NCBI GenBank assembly: GCA_942492065.1
Contig: CALODV010000005.1
Location: 41,306 to 105,305, forward strand
DNA from: G963665815 sp942492065
GTDB taxonomy: Bacteria; Cloacimonadota; Cloacimonadia; Cloacimonadales; JAIOQZ01
DNA length: 64,000 nucleotides
Direction of reading: 5' to 3'
How positions within the stretch are numbered: the stretch's first letter is position 1; every line of letters begins with the position of its first letter. This document shows positions 60,112 through 64,000 of this stretch, piece by piece. The notes under the pieces are model-generated. The model was not told where the DNA came from, made no database searches, and saw only the letters and a program-made list of their open reading frames with translations. Position numbers and translations under genes: made by a program.

Positions 60112-61131
60112 TTAACCCTTTATCCTTTTTGTTACTCTTTGTTTAGCTTCATCAATCTGAGCTTCAATTTTATCGATATCCATACCGAAATGAAGTTCAT
60201 AGTTTTGCAGAAGCGCGGTAATTTCATCGAGTGATTTCTTACCGAAGTTTCTGTATTTGAGCATTTCATTTTCAGTTTTGGATACAAGCTCTCTGATTGT
60301 TTCAATTTTAGCTGCAGCAAGACAATTGCTGGATCTCACTGTCAGTTCAAGTTCCTTAACATTCATATTAATCAGTTTATCAAGACGTTCGAGTTCAGGA
60401 TCCATTTCAACTTCTTCGATATATTCAGGTTCATTTTCAAATCTGACGACTGTAGCATAAAGGTCTTTAAGTATCTTAGCTGAAAGATACAGAGCATCTT
60501 TAGGCTCAATACTTCCGTCAGTTTCGACTTCCATAGTAAGTTTATCGAAATCAATTTTTTCACCAACTCTTTGATAACCTGTTGTAAAATTAACTTTTGT
60601 GATCGGAGAATAAATTGAGTCTATTGGTATAACACCTACAGGTCTCTCTTCAGTATCTTGTGCATCTGCTGAAACGTATCCTCTGCCAATACCGATCCAG
60701 ACTTCAAGGTGGAAATCAACATCTTCAGTCATCTCCAGAAGTTCGAGATCAGGATTACAGATTTCAACACCCGGAGGGGTTTGAAATTCATCAGCAGTAA
60801 CAATTCCTGTTCCTTTGTGAGAGAGTATCAATTTTTCCTCATTAACTGAGCTCATCTTAATTATAAGTTTCTTTAATTTAAGAATGAGATCAATATAATC
60901 AGAAGTAGATCCAGGGATTGGCACAAATTCATGGTGTAATCCTTCAATTTTCACAAAACGCACTGCTGCGCCCTGGATTGAGGAAAGAAGCACTCTTCTG
61001 AGTGTATTACCTATGGTAGTAGCAAATCCTGGTTCAAGCGGACCTATTTCAAACTTGCCGTACGTGTCCGAATAAGTTTTCTCATCAATCTCAACACTTT
61101 CTGGCATTTGTAACGGTTCAAGAAGCAACAT
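60112..61131 (-). CDS. rpoA: RNA polymerase alpha subunit
   Basis: 339 aa. N-terminal dimerisation domain with GPLEPGFATTIGNTLRRVLLSSIQG, and a C-terminal alpha-CTD (ELTVRSSNCLAAAKIETIRELV ... RNFGKKSLDEI) that contacts UP elements and activators. Standard length. Confidence 0.98.
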   Translation of the reverse strand: MLLLEPLQMPESVEIDEKTYSDTYGKFEIGPLEPGFATTIGNTLRRVLLSSIQGAAVRFVKIEGLHHEFVPIPGSTSDYIDLILKLKKLIIKMSSVNEEKLILSHKGTGIVTADEFQTPPGVEICNPDLELLEMTEDVDFHLEVWIGIGRGYVSADAQDTEERPVGVIPIDSIYSPITKVNFTTGYQRVGEKIDFDKLTMEVETDGSIEPKDALYLSAKILKDLYATVVRFENEPEYIEEVEMDPELERLDKLINMNVKELELTVRSSNCLAAAKIETIRELVSKTENEMLKYRNFGKKSLDEITALLQNYELHFGMDIDKIEAQIDEAKQRVTKRIKG

Positions 61132-61168
61132 ATATTCTCCTGGTTTTTATTACTTTGTTGCGTGTTAA

Positions 61169-61786
61169 TTATTTTGAATAATACTCTACAATTAAACGTT
61201 CATCAAGAATTACCGGAATTTGTTCTCTTGCCGGAATTGCTAAAACTTCACCTTTCATTGAATCTGCATCAAAAGTAACCCATTCGCAGTTTGCAGCGCC
61301 ACGGGTAACATCAATATTATCAAGGATGAATTTTTTAGTTTTACTCTTGCTGCTAACTTCTATCACATCATTAGCTTTACAAATATAAGAAGGGATATTC
61401 ACTCTTCTTCCGTTAACTACTATATGGTTGTGTTTAACAAGTTGGCGTGCTTGCATTCTGGTCACGCCGATACCCATACGGTAGACAATATTATCTAATC
61501 TGAGTTCTAACAAACGAAGGAGGTTTTCACCTGTAATACCTTTCATTTTGTCAGCTTTTTTGAAATAATTACGGAATTGCTTTTCTAATACTCCGTAAGT
61601 GAATCTCAACTTCTGCTTTTCCTTAAGGTGGATACCATAGTCACTTACTTTCTTTCTGAAAGAATTTCCATGATCGCCAGCAGGATATTTTCTTTTTTCT
61701 AAAATTTTATCGTATTTAGGTGTACCGAAGATATTTTCTCCAAATCTTCTGCACAGTTTTGCTTTTGGTCCTGTATATCGTGCCAT
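61169..61786 (-). CDS. rpsD: 30S ribosomal protein S4
   Basis: 205 aa. MARYTGPKAKLCRRFGENIF, YGxHLKEKQKLRFTYG, RLDNIVYRMG and ARQLVKHNHIVVNGRRVNIPS (S4 domain). The N-terminal zinc-binding cysteines are largely absent (one Cys), i.e. the zinc-free form. Precedes rpoA. Confidence 0.98.
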   Translation of the reverse strand: MARYTGPKAKLCRRFGENIFGTPKYDKILEKRKYPAGDHGNSFRKKVSDYGIHLKEKQKLRFTYGVLEKQFRNYFKKADKMKGITGENLLRLLELRLDNIVYRMGIGVTRMQARQLVKHNHIVVNGRRVNIPSYICKANDVIEVSSKSKTKKFILDNIDVTRGAANCEWVTFDADSMKGEVLAIPAREQIPVILDERLIVEYYSK

Positions 61787-61800
61787 TAATTTCCTCCGCG

Positions 61801-62199
61801 TTAGATTCTTCTAGGTTTAGGTGGTCTGCATCCGTTATGAGGAATTGGAGTTTCGTCTTTAATCATAACAACTCTCAGCCCAGCAGCATTCATAGATCTG
61901 ATTGCAGCTTCTCGACCGCCACCAGGTCCTTTAACAATTACTTTTACTCTTCTGATACCCATTTCGATTGCAGATTCAGCTACTTCTTGTCCAGCCATCT
62001 GTGCTGCGAATGGTGTACTTTTCTTTGAGCCCTTATAACCAATTTTACCACCACTTGACCAAAGTAATGTATTTCCGGATTTATCTGATAATGTCACAAT
62101 TGTGTTATTAAAACTAGAGTGAACATGTACCACAGCTTCGTCAAAAGCAACACGGGATCTTTTCTTTTTAGTCTTTTTCAAATCCTTTTTCTTTGCCAT
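61801..62199 (-). CDS. rpsK: 30S ribosomal protein S11
   Basis: 132 aa. VHVHSSFNNTIVTLSDKSGN, GYKGSKKSTPFAAQMA and DETPIPHNGCRPPKPRRI at the C-terminus are S11 signatures. Between rpsM and rpsD. Confidence 0.98.
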   Translation of the reverse strand: MAKKKDLKKTKKKRSRVAFDEAVVHVHSSFNNTIVTLSDKSGNTLLWSSGGKIGYKGSKKSTPFAAQMAGQEVAESAIEMGIRRVKVIVKGPGGGREAAIRSMNAAGLRVVMIKDETPIPHNGCRPPKPRRI

Positions 62200-62208
62200 A
62201 TCATTCCC

Positions 62209-62583
62209 CTATTTCTTCTTCCTGTTACTGATTCCACCAGGTTTTGGACCTTTACGTGTTCTGGCATTAGTTTTAGTTTTCTGACCACGACAAGGGAGTC
62301 CCCTTTTGTGACGCATTCCGCGATAACTTCCAATTTCCATAAGACGTTTTATATCCATTGTTCTTTGTGTTCTTAAATCACCTTCTACAGTGTAATCATT
62401 CTGAATAATTTCACGAAGGGCTTTTTCTTGTTCTACGGACAGGTCTTTTACTCTGATGCTTTCATCGATACCTGTTTTTGCACAGATCTTCTGAGCTGTT
62501 GTTGGGCCAATACCGAAAATGTATGTTAAGCCAATTACAACTCTTTTATTCCTTGGTAATTCAACTCCTGCTATATGTGCCAA
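62209..62583 (-). CDS. rpsM: 30S ribosomal protein S13
   Basis: 124 aa. ARIAGVELPRNKRVVIGLTYIFGIG-like start (AHIAGVELPRNKRV), IGSYRGMRHKRGLPCRGQKTKTNARTRKG near the end: the two halves of S13. 9 nt before rpsK. Confidence 0.98.
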   Translation of the reverse strand: MAHIAGVELPRNKRVVIGLTYIFGIGPTTAQKICAKTGIDESIRVKDLSVEQEKALREIIQNDYTVEGDLRTQRTMDIKRLMEIGSYRGMRHKRGLPCRGQKTKTNARTRKGPKPGGISNRKKK

Positions 62584-62598
62584 GTTTCCTCCTTATTA

Positions 62599-62715
62599 TT
62601 ATCCCTGACGTTGCTTGTGCTTGGGATTACTTGAACATATCACTCTGATAACGCCATTTCTTTTAATAATTCTGCAATCTCTGCAGATCTTCTTTACCGA
62701 TGCTCTGACTTTCAT
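62599..62715 (-). CDS. rpmJ: 50S ribosomal protein L36
   Basis: 38 aa, read directly from the DNA: starts MKVRASVKKICRDCRIIKRN and ends NPKHKQRQG. Zinc ligands Cys11, Cys14, Cys27 and His33 are all present, so it is the C+ form. Between infA and rpsM, the conserved place. Confidence 0.96.
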   Translation of the reverse strand: MKVRASVKKICRDCRIIKRNGVIRVICSSNPKHKQRQG

Positions 62716-62724
62716 TTCAATCTC

Positions 62725-62943
62725 CTATTTATAACGGTAAATGATCCGTCCCCTGTTCAAGTCGTATGGGGATAGTTCCAACTTTACTTTATCTCCGGGT
62801 AAAATGCGTATAAAATTCATACGCATTTTTCCGGATGTATGAGCTAATAGTTCATGACCATTTTCTAATTCAACTTTAAAGGTAGTATTAGGCAGCGCTT
62901 CTTTTACGACGCCTTCTACTTCTATAACTCCTGCTTTTGCCAT
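62725..62943 (-). CDS. infA: Translation initiation factor IF-1
   Basis: 72 aa, one OB-fold. MAKAGVIEVEGVVKEALPNT, VELENGHELLAHTSGKMRMN and IRILPGDKVKLELSPYDL are full-length IF-1 signatures. Overlap-free, 6 nt after map. Confidence 0.98.
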   Translation of the reverse strand: MAKAGVIEVEGVVKEALPNTTFKVELENGHELLAHTSGKMRMNFIRILPGDKVKLELSPYDLNRGRIIYRYK

Positions 62944-62949
62944 ACTTTA

Positions 62950-63711
62950 TTACCTTATTTTTGTTAATATTTCAGGTTTACTGTCTGTGATGAGAATAGT
63001 ATGTTCAAAATGAGCTGACAGTGTACCGTCTGCTACCATATATTCCCAGCCTTTTTCCAAAACTCTGTTTGTACCAATATTAACCATGGGTTCTATTGCT
63101 AAGGTCATTCCTTCAGCAAGTCGAACACCACGACCTTTTTTTCCGAAATTCGGGATCATTGGTTCTTCATGTAATTGTCTTCCGATTCCATGTCCTGTAA
63201 GATTATCAGCAACATAATATCCGTTTTTGCTTACATGAGATCCAATTGCAAAAGAAACATCACCAAGACGGTTTCCCGCCAAAGCGTTTTCTATCCCTTT
63301 CAGTAACGCCTGATATGTTACATCAAGCAGTTTACGGGCTTTTTCAGATATTTCTCCAACTGCGTAAGTCCATGCACCATCACCATGATATCCGTTTTTA
63401 TAAGTACCAACATCAATTCCGATAATATCACCTTCATTAAGAACAGCTTTCTTACTTGGAATACCATGTACGATATAAGAATTCACTGATGTGCAGAGAG
63501 CAGCAGGAAAAGGTTGCAGTCCTGGAATACTGTATCCTTTGAATGCAGGAGTTGCACCTTCATCACGAATGATCTCTTCTGCTTTTTTGTTAAGTTGATA
63601 TGTTGATACACCCGGTTGAACAATCTCCTTCAACTCGTTTAAAACAACTGCAATTATACGGTTGCTTTCCCGCATTTTCTCAATTTCTTCAGCGTTTTTT
63701 ATGTAAATCAT
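62950..63711 (-). CDS. map: Methionine aminopeptidase type I
   Basis: 253 aa. Metal ligands in GIDVGTYKNGYHGDGAWT (Asp pair), GHGIGRQLHEEPMIPNFG (His, Glu) and MTLAIEPMVNIG (Glu). Removes N-terminal Met from new proteins. Between secY and infA. Confidence 0.97.
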   Translation of the reverse strand: MIYIKNAEEIEKMRESNRIIAVVLNELKEIVQPGVSTYQLNKKAEEIIRDEGATPAFKGYSIPGLQPFPAALCTSVNSYIVHGIPSKKAVLNEGDIIGIDVGTYKNGYHGDGAWTYAVGEISEKARKLLDVTYQALLKGIENALAGNRLGDVSFAIGSHVSKNGYYVADNLTGHGIGRQLHEEPMIPNFGKKGRGVRLAEGMTLAIEPMVNIGTNRVLEKGWEYMVADGTLSAHFEHTILITDSKPEILTKIR

Positions 63712-63735
63712 ATCAACATTTCCTAAATTTTTAGA

Positions 63736-64000
63736 TTACCTGTTTCTACCACGAAGTTTACCTTTTTTCATGAAACCTTCATAGTGTCTTGTTACAAGAT
63801 GTGATTCAATTTGCTGAAGTGTATCAAGAGCAACACCAACAACAATGATCAGACCTGTACCACCAAAGTAGAAAGGTAACTGAGTCCACTTTTGCATAAA
63901 TTCCGGTAATACCGCAACGAAAGCAAAGAAAATTGCTCCCGGCAAAGTGATTCTTGTAAGTACATTATTAATATATTCGGCTGTTTTCTTTCCTGGTTTA
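63736..64000 (-). CDS. secY: Protein translocase subunit SecY (C-terminal part; gene runs off the right edge)
   Basis: The frame is open to the window end, and the visible about 87 residues read NNVLTRIT, then PGAIFFAFVAVLPEF (TM9 region), YFGGTGLIIVVGVALDTLQQIESHLVTRHYEGFMKKGKLRG, the SecY C-terminus with the TM10 segment and cytosolic tail that bind SecA and ribosome. The rest lies outside. Confidence 0.96.
   Translation of the reverse strand, partial: KPGKKTAEYINNVLTRITLPGAIFFAFVAVLPEFMQKWTQLPFYFGGTGLIIVVGVALDTLQQIESHLVTRHYEGFMKKGKLRGRNR

Overview
The window is bacterial, fairly low in G+C and gene-dense. It joins conserved translation/transcription operons (about 30.2-64 kb, nearly all on the minus strand) to a more variable metabolic and accessory half (0-30 kb). 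TonB-dependent receptors, short lipoprotein signal peptides, a BACON-like/carboxypeptidase-regulatory lipoprotein, a biotin-dependent carboxyltransferase pair and a soluble NuoEFG-like flavin complex point to an anaerobic Gram-negative of the FCB supergroup. Cloacimonadota- or Delongbacteria-like lineages fit best, but that assignment is inference and no species can be named.

Left part (1-30.2 kb). An AT-rich partial gene enters at the left edge. A lipoprotein follows, then an ArsR repressor - DUF318/ArsP-type permease - AhpD-like set with two copies of one operator palindrome (TTGGCA-N4-TGCCAA). A repeat-rich 0.8 kb gap and tRNA-Val lead to a three-gene carboxyltransferase operon (12S-like subunit, 60-aa protein, 5S-like subunit fused to a biotin carrier). 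A TonB receptor - lipoprotein - ATP-grasp operon, a Ppx/GppA phosphatase, and a thioredoxin - thioredoxin - CcdA-like cluster follow. An isolated 1263-aa gene fuses a calcineurin-like phosphoesterase to an Hsp90-type GHKL ATPase; it is the most unusual gene here. Next come a three-subunit NuoE/NuoF/NuoG-like complex whose large subunit also carries a GltD/NfnB-type flavin domain, a SatD-DUF3307 pair, and a broken REP-associated (RAYT) transposase flanked by REP hairpins.

Right part (30.2-64 kb). A minus-strand operon reads EF-G - STAS protein - response regulator/HATPase - prmC - murA - mnmA. Upstream lie rpsL-rpsG, rpoB-rpoC and the ancestral cluster tRNA-Thr/Tyr/Gly/Thr - tuf - rpmG - tRNA-Trp - secE - nusG - rplK - rplA - rplJ - rplL. 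A stretch of mixed genes (cysS, rsmD, a 51-aa Cys-rich protein, a ComEA-like HhH protein, thioesterases, a pentapeptide-repeat protein, an HD hydrolase, a SpoU methyltransferase, mgtE) separates this from the alpha operon secY - map - infA - rpmJ - rpsM - rpsK - rpsD - rpoA - rplQ, which runs off the right edge inside secY.

Gene starts were moved inward where a Shine-Dalgarno and family alignment favoured it (permease, satD, rplL, secE, tuf, cysS and several small genes). Two genes shorter than 60 codons (rpmG, rpmJ) and a third with no family match (51 aa) were read directly from the DNA.
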